43,792 nt of DNA, taken from CAVQZA01 sp963718355 (lineage in GTDB: Bacteria > Actinomycetota > Thermoleophilia > Gaiellales > Gaiellaceae). The position numbers and the translations under genes were made by a program. Positions 1 through 8,796 of the stretch are shown here, one piece after another. Under the pieces are notes generated by a model. The model was not told the origin of the DNA. It saw nothing but the letters and a program-made list of their open reading frames with translations, and did not search any database. Within the stretch, counting starts at the first letter, position 1. Every line of letters starts with the position of its first letter. The stretch spans positions 1 through 43,792 of the forward strand of contig CAVQZA010000003.1 in assembly GCA_963718355.1 (NCBI GenBank). The letters are read 5' to 3'.

Positions 1-1
1 C

Positions 2-17
2 CAGGGACTGAACCCTG
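2..17. terminator. Short hairpin after the first gene
   Basis: CAGGG-ACTGAA-CCCTG forms a 5-bp stem just beyond the stop of the minus-strand gene ending at 35. There is no T-run, so a terminator role is only a possibility, and the window edge hides the rest. Confidence 0.3.
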
Positions 18-34
18 AATCGCCGACAGTACTG

Positions 35-760
35 CTACGGCGCGGTCGCCGACCAGGTGCCGTGCGACGTGCACGGGGTTCCGTCGGAGAACAGGAGGTC
101 GACGCGGAGGGTGCCGCTCGCGGTCCCGGTCGGGGTGACGGTGCCCGTGATCGCGACCGTGTACTTCGTCCCGTTGGCGTCGGTGACCGCGTCGCTGGCC
201 GTGAACGTGCCGTCCGGCTGGATCACGAACGGGCCGGGCAGGTTGTAGGAGCCGTACGACGTCCCGTACGAGCCGCAGTCACCGTTGAAGTCGAAGGAGA
301 AGGCGCCGACGGACGTTCCGAAGCTGTTGACGTCGAAGGCGAAACGTGTCCCGTCGGTGTAGGTGCCGGCGTAGTGCCCGGCCTTCGGCGGCGGGGGTGG
401 CGGCGGTGGCGGCGGAGGCGGCGGTGTCGTCGTCGCGAACACCGCGGTGACGACACGCGACGTGTTCACGGTCGTCTTGCAGGTGCGCGCCGTGCCGCAG
501 CCGCTGCTCCAGCGCGTGAAGGTCGACCCGGCTGACGGCGCTGCCGACAGCACCACCTTCGTCCCGCGATTCACGCGCATCTTGCAGGCCCCCGGGCAAC
601 TGATCCCCGCGGGGCGAGAGCCGACGTGTCCCTGCCCAAGCACCGCAACGGTGAGCGTCACCTTCGGCGGAGCGGCTGCGACCGCCGCGCCACAGAGAAC
701 GAGCACGACCGCTGCCAATGCCAGACCGAGGATTCTTCGAGTGGGCACGCGCGAAGCCAT
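35..760 (-). CDS. Secreted protein with InlB B-repeat-like domain and poly-proline linker
   Basis: A 241-residue exported protein of unknown function. Residues 1-30 form a Sec signal peptide (basic start, LALAAVVLVLCGAAVAAA core). Residues about 35-110 resemble the divergent InlB B-repeat/bacterial-repeat domain: a CPGAC pair, a GTKVVLSAAPSAGSTFTRWSSG-like stretch, and a second Cys pair in GCGTARTC, suggesting disulfides. A run of about 13 prolines (near residue 113) then links to a glycine/serine/threonine-rich beta-type C-terminal domain with Cys residues. The start is set by AGGAGGAG five nt upstream of ATG 760 and by a good promoter at 786-815. Probably a surface or extracellular adhesion/binding protein; no enzyme motif is visible. 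Confidence 0.75.
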   Translation of the reverse strand: MASRVPTRRILGLALAAVVLVLCGAAVAAAPPKVTLTVAVLGQGHVGSRPAGISCPGACKMRVNRGTKVVLSAAPSAGSTFTRWSSGCGTARTCKTTVNTSRVVTAVFATTTPPPPPPPPPPPPPKAGHYAGTYTDGTRFAFDVNSFGTSVGAFSFDFNGDCGSYGTSYGSYNLPGPFVIQPDGTFTASDAVTDANGTKYTVAITGTVTPTGTASGTLRVDLLFSDGTPCTSHGTWSATAP

Positions 761-785
761 TGGCTCCTCCTAGTCGCTGCGCGCG

Positions 786-815
786 ACACTAGCACCGGTC
801 GGCGAATCCGGTCAA
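786..815 (-). promoter_or_regulatory. Promoter of the 35-760 gene
   Basis: On the minus strand, TTGACC (810-815) and TAGTGT (786-791) are separated by 18 nt. Transcription would start near 779, giving a leader of about 20 nt that contains the Shine-Dalgarno. This is one of the few classical -35/-10 pairs in the window. Confidence 0.55.
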
Positions 816-844
816 CCCAGAATTGACAACAGTCCGGCCCCGGG

Positions 845-2278
845 CTAGGTCCCGGTCTCGGCCTTGATCCGGCCGGCGGCGACGGCCTGCTTCAGCACGT
901 CGAAGTCGCGCTCGTTCTGGTCCGCGTAGGACGCCGCAAACTGGGCAAGGGCCTGGTCGAAGACGTCGCTCGATCCGAGGTAGCTCGCGATCGCAACCGC
1001 ATCGCCCGACCTCGCGTGCGCGCGGGCGAGCGTCTCGCCGCAGATCTGGCCGTAGAGCGCGAGCAGATCCGGCTCCATGAGATCGACGAGGGCCGAGCCC
1101 TTTGCGTCCCACAGCTGCCGGATGTAGTAGTCCCGCTTCACCCCGTCGACTCCGTCGACGCTGATCCACCCGAGCATGATGTCGCTCGCGGACTGCATCA
1201 GCCGCTGGCCCTCCACCACCCGCTGTCCGTGGCTCCCGAAGTCGCTCTTGCCAAGGAACGGCTCGAGGACGGAAGCCTGTGCTTCCTTCGCCTGCAGGAT
1301 CAGCGGATCCGCGTTGTCGCGGCCGAGCATCAGGATGATCCAGGCGCGCGTCCCGACGCTGCCGACACCTACGACCTTGCGCGCGATGTCGACGTACCGG
1401 AACCGCTCCAGCAACCGACGCCGGTCGCCCGCGAGCGTCCGCCTGTAGGAACGGAGCATCCCGCGGATCTGCTCCTCGAACGTGCCGAAGTCGGCCTCCG
1501 GGAGCAGCTCTCTCATCGGGACGATGACGGGCGGCTCGCTGACGATTCGGGGCTCGCCGTCGACCAGCTCTGTCAGCTTCGAGAACGCGCGCAGGCTGTC
1601 CTTCGACCGCGATTTGGCGATGTTCGCCTCGGCCCGCTTCTGCTGCTTCGCCGACAGGCGCCCTTGCATTGCGGTGAAGAGCGTGTCGACGTCGAGGCGC
1701 GAGTACCAGACGTCGAGGTTCCGCATCGCGGCGTATTGCCGGATCGCCTCGCGGTACGTACGAGCGGCCGTCAGGGTGATCACACCGCGCTGCTTGTCGT
1801 TGAACCCGCGGTCGCGACCGGCGACCTCGAAGCTCGTCACCATGCGCTTGACGTCCCACTCGAACGAGCCCGGCAGCGTCTCGTCGAAATCGTTCAGGCT
1901 GATCACGAGCCGCCGGTCCGGCGCAGCGTAGGCGCCGAAGTTGGACAGGTGCGCGTCGCCGCAGAGCTGGGTGCGCAGCCCCGTCCGCGGCGTGCTGCCG
2001 AGGTCGGAGGCCATGATGTACGCCGCGCCGCGGTAGAACGTGAACGGCGACACGAGCATTCGCCCGTAGCGGATCGGCACGAGCTCGGGCACCCGGGTCT
2101 TCGCCTGCTCCTCGAGCAGGTCGAGGGGATTCCTCCGGCCCGCAGGAGCTTCCCAAGCGGCATGAGCGCTGCGCGGATGGTCGGACCGCGCCGCCTTCCC
2201 GTGGGCCTCGCGTTCAGGGATGGTGAGGTGCTTGACGACCGCCGGCCGCGGGCTCGTCGCTTCTGTCTCCGGTGTCAT
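845..2278 (-). CDS. DUF2252 family protein
   Basis: A 477-residue cytosolic protein of the DUF2252 family. Recognisable blocks are RYGRMLVSPFTFYRG (70-83), the GDAHLSNFG motif (107-115), NDFDE (129-133) and WDVKR (141-145). The GDAH..N and DFD pair recalls the catalytic loop and metal-binding motif of kinase-like folds, so phosphotransfer is conceivable, but no substrate can be named. The start is placed at ATG 2278 because AAGGAGGGG lies just upstream; the longer reading frame to 2410 runs through a strong hairpin and has no ribosome site. It lies downstream of the sedolisin gene on the same strand, separated by the hairpin at 2314-2342. Confidence 0.85.
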   Translation of the reverse strand: MTPETEATSPRPAVVKHLTIPEREAHGKAARSDHPRSAHAAWEAPAGRRNPLDLLEEQAKTRVPELVPIRYGRMLVSPFTFYRGAAYIMASDLGSTPRTGLRTQLCGDAHLSNFGAYAAPDRRLVISLNDFDETLPGSFEWDVKRMVTSFEVAGRDRGFNDKQRGVITLTAARTYREAIRQYAAMRNLDVWYSRLDVDTLFTAMQGRLSAKQQKRAEANIAKSRSKDSLRAFSKLTELVDGEPRIVSEPPVIVPMRELLPEADFGTFEEQIRGMLRSYRRTLAGDRRRLLERFRYVDIARKVVGVGSVGTRAWIILMLGRDNADPLILQAKEAQASVLEPFLGKSDFGSHGQRVVEGQRLMQSASDIMLGWISVDGVDGVKRDYYIRQLWDAKGSALVDLMEPDLLALYGQICGETLARAHARSGDAVAIASYLGSSDVFDQALAQFAASYADQNERDFDVLKQAVAAGRIKAETGT

Positions 2279-2313
2279 CTTGCCCCTCCTTGTCGGTGGG
2301 TGCAGCAATCGGA

Positions 2314-2342
2314 GAGCCTCCGCCCACGCACGGCGGAGGCTC
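2314..2342 (-). terminator. Strong hairpin after the sedolisin gene
   Basis: GAGCCTCCGCC / GGCGGAGGCTC is a perfect 11-bp stem with a 7-nt loop, 19 nt after the stop of the gene ending at 2361. It lacks a U-run but probably terminates or attenuates transcription before the DUF2252 gene, for which no clear separate promoter was found. Confidence 0.55.
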
Positions 2343-2360
2343 CCTCGACGGTCGCGTTGC

Positions 2361-3779
2361 TCAGCGGGCCGGTGGGCCGTGCCCACCGCCGCCGATGTGT
2401 TTGTCTCCATGATGGCCCTGGTTCCCCGACCACGGCCAGGTCGGGCCGCGATGCGGGCCTCTCGGGTGCCCGGCCAGCGCCGGGACGAAGAACGCCGCGT
2501 CCACCGTGCCGACGCCGCTCGAGAGGTCGTAGCCCGGGCCGGCCGGGAAGCCGGTCACGGTGTAGGTGTTGCCGTCGGTGTTCTGGAACGTGATCGAGTT
2601 GTCGCCCGAGGTCACGTCCACGAGGCCGTGCTGGTAGTCGAGGCGGTAGAGCGCCGTGTTGAGGTCGTCGATGCGGCGGCCGCCGTACTGATCGGCCAGC
2701 GCGACGATGCCTGCGAACTCCGGCGACGACTCGCTCGTGCCGCCGAAGATGTGCCAGCCGTTGGCGGGATTCAGGAACGAGTAATAGACGTCCACCCCGC
2801 CGTCGACGGCCGCGCTCATGCTGATGTCGGGCACACCGCGATGGTGGTCGACGGTCTGGCCGAGCCCGTCCTGGAAGTCCGGCCGGCCGAACACGGTCGA
2901 GAGACCGCCGCCGCCGGCGCCGAAGTCGTCGTTCCAGACGACGTCCGGTGCGAGCCGGTTGCCGTTCTCGTCGAGCGTCAGCTGCGTGCCGCCGATTGCG
3001 GTCACGAACGGATCGCTCGCCGGCCAGCTCGTGACCGGGAACGTGTAGAGATCCTCGAGATTGAGCTGGTAGTCGGTCGCGCCCGCGTCACCGCTCGAGC
3101 CCAGCACGGCGACGTGGTGCAGGTGCGCGTTGAGGAACGCGCTGCGCAGGAGCTGGATCGAGAGCGGGCTCGGGAACGTCTGCTCGGTCGCGCCGAAGCT
3201 CTGCGAGATCACGTCGCCGATCCCGTGGTTGATCGCCCAGTTCTCGGCCTTGACGATCTCCGGGAAGCCAGTGACGCCCTCCGTCTCGGAGACCGGAGTC
3301 TCGAGCACGACGATGTTCGCGCCAGGGGCCATCACATGCGACCACTCGACGTCGAGCGTCGTCTCCTCGGCCCAGCCGACCATGTCGTCGTTGGTCACGT
3401 CGAACGGCGGCACGGCTCCGGCGGGCTGGTAGATCTTGAGGCTCGGCGGATCCGGGATCCCGAACGTCTGGTCGAAGTGCTGCAGATCGGCCTGGATCGT
3501 CGGCGAGCCGAACGCGTCGACGATCACGATCGTCTGGCCGGCGCCGGTGATCCCACTCGCGAAGAGCGGCGCCAGGTCGTAGGCCTTCTGCAGCTGCGCC
3601 GGCTGGTAGCAGTGGATGCCGAAGGTCGCCAGGCAGAAGTTCGTGTCGGGCGGGGACGCGAGCGCCGTGTCGCCCGTGCTCGTCCGGATGAACGACGCGC
3701 CCGATGCGGTCGCAGCGAGCGCGAGCACGGCGGTGACGAGCGCGGCGCCGAGCGCGATTCGCAAAGTTTTCGAAGTCAT
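2361..3779 (-). CDS. Secreted sedolisin-like (S53) serine-carboxyl peptidase
   Basis: A 472-residue exported peptidase with a signal peptide at residues 1-28. The S53 catalytic set is visible: EETTLD (Glu138 or Glu139, with Asp143), the oxyanion Asp231 in SSGDAG, and Ser349 in GGTSESSPE. Near the C-terminus, GYDLSSGVGTVD matches the family's calcium-site region. A glycine/histidine-rich tail (GHPRGPHRG, GHHGDKHIGGGGHG) follows. Sedolisins are usually acid-active and made with a propeptide of nearly 200 residues; here only about 35 residues separate the signal peptide from the catalytic domain. The start at ATG 3779 has GGAGGGAG just upstream, and a promoter (TTGAAT-18-CAGACT) lies at 3814-3843. 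Confidence 0.88.
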   Translation of the reverse strand: MTSKTLRIALGAALVTAVLALAATASGASFIRTSTGDTALASPPDTNFCLATFGIHCYQPAQLQKAYDLAPLFASGITGAGQTIVIVDAFGSPTIQADLQHFDQTFGIPDPPSLKIYQPAGAVPPFDVTNDDMVGWAEETTLDVEWSHVMAPGANIVVLETPVSETEGVTGFPEIVKAENWAINHGIGDVISQSFGATEQTFPSPLSIQLLRSAFLNAHLHHVAVLGSSGDAGATDYQLNLEDLYTFPVTSWPASDPFVTAIGGTQLTLDENGNRLAPDVVWNDDFGAGGGGLSTVFGRPDFQDGLGQTVDHHRGVPDISMSAAVDGGVDVYYSFLNPANGWHIFGGTSESSPEFAGIVALADQYGGRRIDDLNTALYRLDYQHGLVDVTSGDNSITFQNTDGNTYTVTGFPAGPGYDLSSGVGTVDAAFFVPALAGHPRGPHRGPTWPWSGNQGHHGDKHIGGGGHGPPAR

Positions 3780-3813
3780 GGCCTCTCCCTCCGTTGAGGA
3801 CTCTCGCGGCAGG

Positions 3814-3843
3814 AGTCTGACCCCATCGGAACCCGAAATTCAA
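3814..3843 (-). promoter_or_regulatory. Candidate promoter of the sedolisin gene
   Basis: Minus strand TTGAAT (3838-3843) and CAGACT (3814-3819), spacer 18 nt. The leader would contain a GACTC...GAGTC stem and the Shine-Dalgarno. Confidence 0.45.
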
Positions 3844-3911
3844 CCCGGATGCTCATCGGCCCGAGCGCAGCGGGGTCGCCGCACCCCGCCGCGCTCAGGT
3901 CTCTAGGGCTG

Positions 3912-4991
3912 TCAGTCGGCGGCGACGTCTGCCGTGGCGGCCCGCGGGCCCGGCTGCTCGACGGCCGTCTCGACCTCGACCGTGCGCCGCTCGTCTGCGG
4001 CCCGAAGGATGCTGCGCGCCGCGTCGATCACATGCAGCCCGAGCCGGCCCGACGCGCGATGGTCGCGTCCCTCGGCGATCGCCTCGACCATGTCGTGCAG
4101 GCCGACGCCCCGCGTCTCCTGCCCGCCGCGCGAGACGTACGGGATCTCCTCCCAGTCGTTCTTGGCCCGGATCTGGAGCACACCTTCGAACGCGTTCGGA
4201 TCGGGAAGCCGCAGCACCGCGTCCGTGCCGTGCACCTCGAAGTCGCAGACGTAGCGCTGGTTCGCCTCGAAGCTCGCGACGAGATTCGCGGTCACGCCGC
4301 CGTCGAGCTCCATCGTCGCGGAGGCGTGGGTCGGGGTCGTCACCGGGAAGCTCTGGCCCGCGTTCGGGCCGACCGCGATCACGCGCTCCGCCTTCCGCAT
4401 CGAGGTGAACCCGGCGACGCGGCGGATCGGGCCGAGCAGCGCCACGATCGCCGTGAGGTAGTACGGCCCCATGTCGAGCAGCGGCCCTGCGCCGTCGGAG
4501 AAGAACTGCTGCGGATTCGGATGCCACGAGTCGGCGCCGCCGACGAGCATCGCTGCGCTCACGGCGAGCGGCTCGCCGATCAGGCCCTCGTCGATCGCGG
4601 CCCGCGCGGCCTGATAGGCGCTCCCGAGGAAGATGTCCGGCGCGCAGCCGATCCGCAGCCCGAGGCTGTCGGCGAGCGCGAGGAGCTCCCGCCCCTCCGG
4701 CACGTCGATCGCCAGAGGCTTCTCGGTGTAGACGTGCTTGCCCGCCTCGAGCGCCGCGCGAGTCACCGCCGCGTGCTCACCGGAGGGCGTCAGGTTCAGC
4801 ACAATGTGGATCTGCGGGTCGGCGAGCAGCTCGTCGATAGAGGCGACCGCGAACCCGTTTTCCTCGGCGAGCTTCACCGCGTTCTCGCGGATGACATCCG
4901 CGCACGCGACGATCTCGAACGAGCCGAACGCCGGAGCGTGCTCCGCGTAGTTCCTGCTGATCACTCCACAGCCGACGATTCCGACGTTCAT
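3912..4991 (-). CDS. Gfo/Idh/MocA family NAD(P)-dependent oxidoreductase
   Basis: A 359-residue cytosolic dehydrogenase of the Gfo/Idh/MocA family. The N-terminal Rossmann fold has GIVGCGVIS (residues 4-12) and the family EKP motif at 90-92, whose Lys takes part in catalysis in characterised members. The C-terminal alpha/beta domain carries the D-x-G-x-Y block (DMGPY, 173-177). Members oxidise or reduce sugars, inositols and related polyols. It is the last gene of the seven-gene transport operon and overlaps the upstream isomerase gene by ATGA (4988-4991), so translation is coupled. The role is inferred as conversion of the imported sugar or its derivative; the exact substrate cannot be told. 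Confidence 0.9.
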   Translation of the reverse strand: MNVGIVGCGVISRNYAEHAPAFGSFEIVACADVIRENAVKLAEENGFAVASIDELLADPQIHIVLNLTPSGEHAAVTRAALEAGKHVYTEKPLAIDVPEGRELLALADSLGLRIGCAPDIFLGSAYQAARAAIDEGLIGEPLAVSAAMLVGGADSWHPNPQQFFSDGAGPLLDMGPYYLTAIVALLGPIRRVAGFTSMRKAERVIAVGPNAGQSFPVTTPTHASATMELDGGVTANLVASFEANQRYVCDFEVHGTDAVLRLPDPNAFEGVLQIRAKNDWEEIPYVSRGGQETRGVGLHDMVEAIAEGRDHRASGRLGLHVIDAARSILRAADERRTVEVETAVEQPGPRAATADVAAD

Positions 4992-5743
4992 GCCGCCTCC
5001 TTCAGAATTTCCATGACGGCATCACGAGAGCGCCGGACGGCGACGATCGCATCGCCCTCCGTCTCGTCCTGCTCGACGATCAGCCATTCGACTCCGGAGC
5101 GCACGGCCGCGGGCACGACTCGCTCGTAGCCCACGACACCGTCGCCGACCGGGCAAAACGCGGTCCGGTTATGGCTCGCGAAGTCCTTCACATGCACAAA
5201 GGGGACGCGACTGCCGGCCCACGCCAAAAGCTCGACGGGATCCACGCCCGCAAACCAGACCCAGCCGAGGTCGACCTCGAGGAAGAGCTCTTGCGGGATC
5301 AGATCGAGGAAGCGCACGCCCGACGCGAGCGGCTCGAGCTCGGCGTCGTGGTTGTGGTACCCGAGCTCGAGACCGTGCTCCGCGGCCGCCGCGGCGGCGC
5401 GGGCGAGCCGGCCCGGGAGCTCCGGGTCACCGAGCTTCGCCGGGTCGATCCACGCCACGGAGAGCCGCTTCCAGCCGAGCACACGCGCCTCGGCGGCGAG
5501 CTCGGGCAACGAGCTCTCGATCGCCTCGAGCAACGCGTGGCGGCCGATCGCGACCAGGCCCAGCTCGTCGAGCCAACCGTGCACCTCCTCCGGCGCATGG
5601 CCGTGAAGATCGAAGAGCTCGACCCCCTCGAAGCCCAGCGCGCCGACAGCGCGCAGCGTGCCCTCGAAGTCGCGGGCGCAGTCCTCGCGCACCGTGTAGA
5701 GCATCAGGCCTACGCGAGCCGAGCGGTTCGTTCCATCAGTCAT
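4988..5743 (-). CDS. Sugar phosphate isomerase/epimerase-like TIM barrel protein
   Basis: A 251-residue protein of the xylose-isomerase-like TIM barrel (AP-endonuclease 2) superfamily. Metal-site and barrel motifs are in order: LGYHNHDAE, FLEVDLGWVWFAGVDP, VHVKDF, GDGVVGY and LIVEQDE. Relatives isomerise or epimerise sugars, or act on keto-inositols together with a Gfo/Idh/MocA dehydrogenase, which is the next gene here. ATGA overlaps join it to both neighbours (5740-5743 upstream, 4988-4991 downstream). It is therefore read as a catabolic step acting on the substrate brought in by the ABC transporter. Confidence 0.87.
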   Translation of the reverse strand: MTDGTNRSARVGLMLYTVREDCARDFEGTLRAVGALGFEGVELFDLHGHAPEEVHGWLDELGLVAIGRHALLEAIESSLPELAAEARVLGWKRLSVAWIDPAKLGDPELPGRLARAAAAAAEHGLELGYHNHDAELEPLASGVRFLDLIPQELFLEVDLGWVWFAGVDPVELLAWAGSRVPFVHVKDFASHNRTAFCPVGDGVVGYERVVPAAVRSGVEWLIVEQDETEGDAIVAVRRSRDAVMEILKEAA

Positions 5744-6744
5744 GCGTTCCTCTCAGGTGCAGTGACATGGCAGCGCGCCCGCCGGCCACGACCGGCCTCG
5801 GCGAGCGTCGGAGGGGTGGTCGAGCAGATGTCGATCGCGAGCGGGCAGCGCCCCACGAACCGGCAGCCGACAGCGTCGTCGATGGCGATGTCCTGGGGGG
5901 TGCGCGCCGCGAGATCGGCCGCGCGCAGTCCCGCGTTCGGATCGGGCGCGGCAGACAGGAGCAGCCGCGTGTACGGGTGGAGCGGATCCTGGAGCACCGT
6001 CTCTGTCGGCCCGTGCTCGACGATCTGCCCCGCGTACATCACGAGCAGGTCGTCGGCCACGTAGCGGGCGCTCGCGAGGTCGTGCGTGACGAACAGGAAC
6101 GCGAGGTTGTGCTCTTCCTTGAGACGCAGCATCAGGTTCAGCACGCCGATGCGGATCGAGACGTCGAGCATCGAGGTCGGCTCGTCGGCCAGGATCACGC
6201 GCGGCTGCACCGCGAGCGCGCGGGCGATCGCGACGCGCTGGCGTTGGCCGCCGGAGAGCTCGTGCGGGTACTTGGTCGCGATCACCTCGGGCGGGACGAG
6301 CCCAACGGTGTCGAGGAGCTCGTAGACGCGCTCGCGCTCCTGGTCACGCGGCACGATCTTGTGGATCCGCAGCGGCCTCCCGATCAGATGCGCCACGGTC
6401 TTGACCGGATTGAGCGAGTCGAACGGGTCCTGGAAGATCATCTGCACCTGCGAGCGGTAGCGGAGGTTCTGCTCCTTGCTCACGTGGCGCGGCTCCTCGC
6501 GGCCCTCGAACACGATCTTGCCCGCGGTCGGCTCGTACAGGCGCGCGAGCAGGCGCGCGACGGTGGTCTTGCCGCTCCCGCTCTCGCCGACGAGCGCGGT
6601 GATCGTGCCCGGCCGCAGCGTGAAGCTCACGTCCTCGACGGCGTACAGCCTGCGCCGCCGCTGCCAGAAATGCTCGCTGCCCGGAACCTCGAAGGACTTC
6701 GAGAGCCCGACGACCTCGAGTGCCTGGTCCTCGACGACGCTCAC
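5740..6744 (-). CDS. ABC transporter ATP-binding protein, OppF/DppF type
   Basis: A 334-residue ATPase of the peptide/oligosaccharide (family 5) uptake class. It has Walker A (GESGSGKTT), the signature LSGGQRQR, Walker B with DEPTSMLD, and the THD switch histidine. The C-terminal oligopeptide/dipeptide extension contains the Cys-rich GCRFVGRCPLAIDIC. The start is GTG 6744, overlapping the upstream stop as GTGA and preceded by GAGGAGGGAGG; the longer frame to 6885 lies inside the upstream gene. It pairs with the adjacent ATPase to drive import through the two permeases of the operon. Confidence 0.93.
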   Translation of the reverse strand: MSVVEDQALEVVGLSKSFEVPGSEHFWQRRRRLYAVEDVSFTLRPGTITALVGESGSGKTTVARLLARLYEPTAGKIVFEGREEPRHVSKEQNLRYRSQVQMIFQDPFDSLNPVKTVAHLIGRPLRIHKIVPRDQERERVYELLDTVGLVPPEVIATKYPHELSGGQRQRVAIARALAVQPRVILADEPTSMLDVSIRIGVLNLMLRLKEEHNLAFLFVTHDLASARYVADDLLVMYAGQIVEHGPTETVLQDPLHPYTRLLLSAAPDPNAGLRAADLAARTPQDIAIDDAVGCRFVGRCPLAIDICSTTPPTLAEAGRGRRARCHVTAPERNA

Positions 6745-7781
6745 GCGCCTCCCTCCTCGACGAGGTGACATGCCACGGAGTGGCCGGGCCCCACTTCGCG
6801 GAGCACCGGCCTCTCTGTCGTCTGTCGCGCGTACAGGCCTGCCTTCTCGGGGACGCAGAAGGAGCAGCGCGGGTGGAACCTGCAACCGTCCGGAGGCCTG
6901 GCGAGATCGGGAGGCGAGCCGGGGATCCCGATCAGCCGCTCCATCGGCCCTGTGAGCGGGGGGAACGAGTGCATCAGCCCGTTGGTGTACGGGTGCTGCG
7001 GACTGTCGAACAGCGTGCGAGCGGGGGCAGTCTCGACGATCTCGCCCGCGTACATGATCGCGATCCGGTCCGCGAACTCGACGAGGAGCGAGAGGTCATG
7101 GGTGATGAAGAGGACCGCGAAGCCGAGCTCCTTCTGGAGCTGCTCGATCTCGATCAGGATCTCGCGCTGGACGACGACGTCGAGCGCGGTCGTCGGCTCG
7201 TCCATGATCACGAGCTCGGGGCTGAGCGCGAGCGCCATCGCGATCACGGTGCGTTGGCGCATGCCGCCGGAGAGCTGATGCGGATACGAGCGGACGCGCC
7301 GCCGGTCGATGCCGACCCTCTCGAGCAGGTCGCCGGCGCGCTCGAGCGCCTCCTTCTTATGGATGTGCTCGTGGGCGTGCATCATGTCGACGAACTGGTC
7401 GCCGACCCGCATCACGGGGTTGAGCGCGTTCATCGCGCTCTGGAAGACCATCGAGACGTTGCGCCAGCGGTAGCGGCGCTGCTCCTCGACGCTGAGGGCG
7501 GCGATGTCCTCGCCACGGAAGAGGATGCGGCCGCCGGTGACCGCGGCGGGCGAACGGAGGATGCCCATGATCGCGTTGCCGGTCGTGCTCTTGCCGCAGC
7601 CCGACTCGCCCGCGAGCCCGACGGTCTCGCCCGCCTTGATGGTGAGGTTGACGTGGTCGACGGCGCGCACCGCCTTGTCGGCCGTCGCGTACTCGACCAC
7701 GAGCTCGTCGAGCTCGAGCAGCGTCTCGCCGGTGAAGACCGGGCTGTCGCGATGTGCCTGGCCTGCGAGGACGCCGCTCAT
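6741..7781 (-). CDS. ABC transporter ATP-binding protein, OppD/DppD type
   Basis: A 346-residue ATPase partner of the preceding entry. Walker A is GESGCGKSTT, the signature LSGGMRQR, Walker B/D-loop DEPTTALD, and the switch THDLSLL. The C-terminal family extension has CRFHPRCSFC. The start is ATG 7781, which overlaps the upstream permease stop as ATGA (7778-7781); the longer open frame to 7973 is antisense-like filler over the permease. Family-5 transporters of this type carry peptides, nickel or oligosaccharides; the LacI regulator and sugar enzymes of the operon favour a carbohydrate. Confidence 0.93.
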   Translation of the reverse strand: MSGVLAGQAHRDSPVFTGETLLELDELVVEYATADKAVRAVDHVNLTIKAGETVGLAGESGCGKSTTGNAIMGILRSPAAVTGGRILFRGEDIAALSVEEQRRYRWRNVSMVFQSAMNALNPVMRVGDQFVDMMHAHEHIHKKEALERAGDLLERVGIDRRRVRSYPHQLSGGMRQRTVIAMALALSPELVIMDEPTTALDVVVQREILIEIEQLQKELGFAVLFITHDLSLLVEFADRIAIMYAGEIVETAPARTLFDSPQHPYTNGLMHSFPPLTGPMERLIGIPGSPPDLARPPDGCRFHPRCSFCVPEKAGLYARQTTERPVLREVGPGHSVACHLVEEGGA

Positions 7782-8794
7782 GCCTCGTCCTCGTGCGCGC
7801 GGACGGCCGCGTTGCCGCCGACGAGCGCCGCGCCGAGCTTCCGGCTCAGGCCCCGCTTCCGCTTCGGCGAGCGCAGCCGCGGATTGCTCACCTCGTCGAT
7901 CCCGGCGAGGATGAAGACGAGCGCGACCACGGTCAGCGCGAGTGCGAGGCCCGGGAACAGCGACGGCCACCACTCACCCTGAAGGATCGTCGAGTTGACC
8001 TGCGCCCAGTACATCGTCACGCCCCAGCTCGTGTGGTTCACGTCGCCGAGCCCGAGGAACTCGAGCCCCGCCTCGGTGAGGATCGCGACGTAGAAGACGA
8101 GCACGAAGGCCGCCGCGATCCGGCTGATCATGTTGGGGATCAGCTCGCCGAAGATGATCCGCTTCGTCGACTCGCCGGCGACCTTCGCCGCCAGCACGAA
8201 GTCGCGGTTGCGGAACGAGAGCGCCTGCGCGCGCAGGATGCGCGCCTCGAACGCCCACAGGGTCAGTCCGAGGATCAGGATCATCGTGATCCCGCCCTGG
8301 GTCTTGAGGTACGCCGAGACGACGATGAGAAGCGGGATCGTCGGGATCACGAGGAAGACGCTCGTGATGAAGCTGATCACCTCGTCGACGACGCCGCCGG
8401 AGTAGGCGGCGAGGATCCCGAGCACGGTCGCGAGCGTCGTCGCGAGCACGGCGGCCGCGGCGCCGAGCATCAGCGAGTTACGGGCGCCGATCAGGACCTG
8501 CGAGAAGATGTCGACTCCCTGGTCGGTCGTCCCGAACAGGTGGTGGAACGACGGCGACTGCCGCGAGTCGAGCGAGAACTGAGTGGGGCTGTGCGGCGCG
8601 ATCCAGGGCGCGATCAGCGCGAGCACGATCATCGTCGACAGGATGATGATCCCGCCCCGCGACTTCGGGTTGCCCCAGAGCAGCTTGAGCCACTGCGGCA
8701 CACGTACCCGGCTCTTCGTCTGCGGACGGGACGGCGCCTCGACGGGTGCGGTGTTGCTGGGACGCTCGACGGTGAACGGCTGGATCCCGGTCAT
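7778..8794 (-). CDS. ABC transporter permease, OppC/DppC type
   Basis: A 338-residue inner-membrane permease. A cytosolic N-terminus (residues 1-35) precedes the first membrane segment (GGIIILSTMIVLALIAPWIAP), typical of OppC N-terminal domains. Further segments form the binding-protein-dependent transport domain, with the EAA-type loop near VLAAKVAGESTKRIIFGELIPNM. Its start lies 2 nt beyond the stop of the upstream permease gene and its stop overlaps the ATPase start, so it sits in the middle of the operon. Confidence 0.92.
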   Translation of the reverse strand: MTGIQPFTVERPSNTAPVEAPSRPQTKSRVRVPQWLKLLWGNPKSRGGIIILSTMIVLALIAPWIAPHSPTQFSLDSRQSPSFHHLFGTTDQGVDIFSQVLIGARNSLMLGAAAAVLATTLATVLGILAAYSGGVVDEVISFITSVFLVIPTIPLLIVVSAYLKTQGGITMILILGLTLWAFEARILRAQALSFRNRDFVLAAKVAGESTKRIIFGELIPNMISRIAAAFVLVFYVAILTEAGLEFLGLGDVNHTSWGVTMYWAQVNSTILQGEWWPSLFPGLALALTVVALVFILAGIDEVSNPRLRSPKRKRGLSRKLGAALVGGNAAVRAHEDEA

Positions 8795-8796
8795 CG

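Noticed and set aside
1016..2593. A 525-residue plus-strand open frame
   Set aside because: It runs antisense to the DUF2252 gene, is rich in Arg/Glu/Val/Asp as expected from the opposite strand of GC-rich DNA, and has no ribosome site or recognisable domain.
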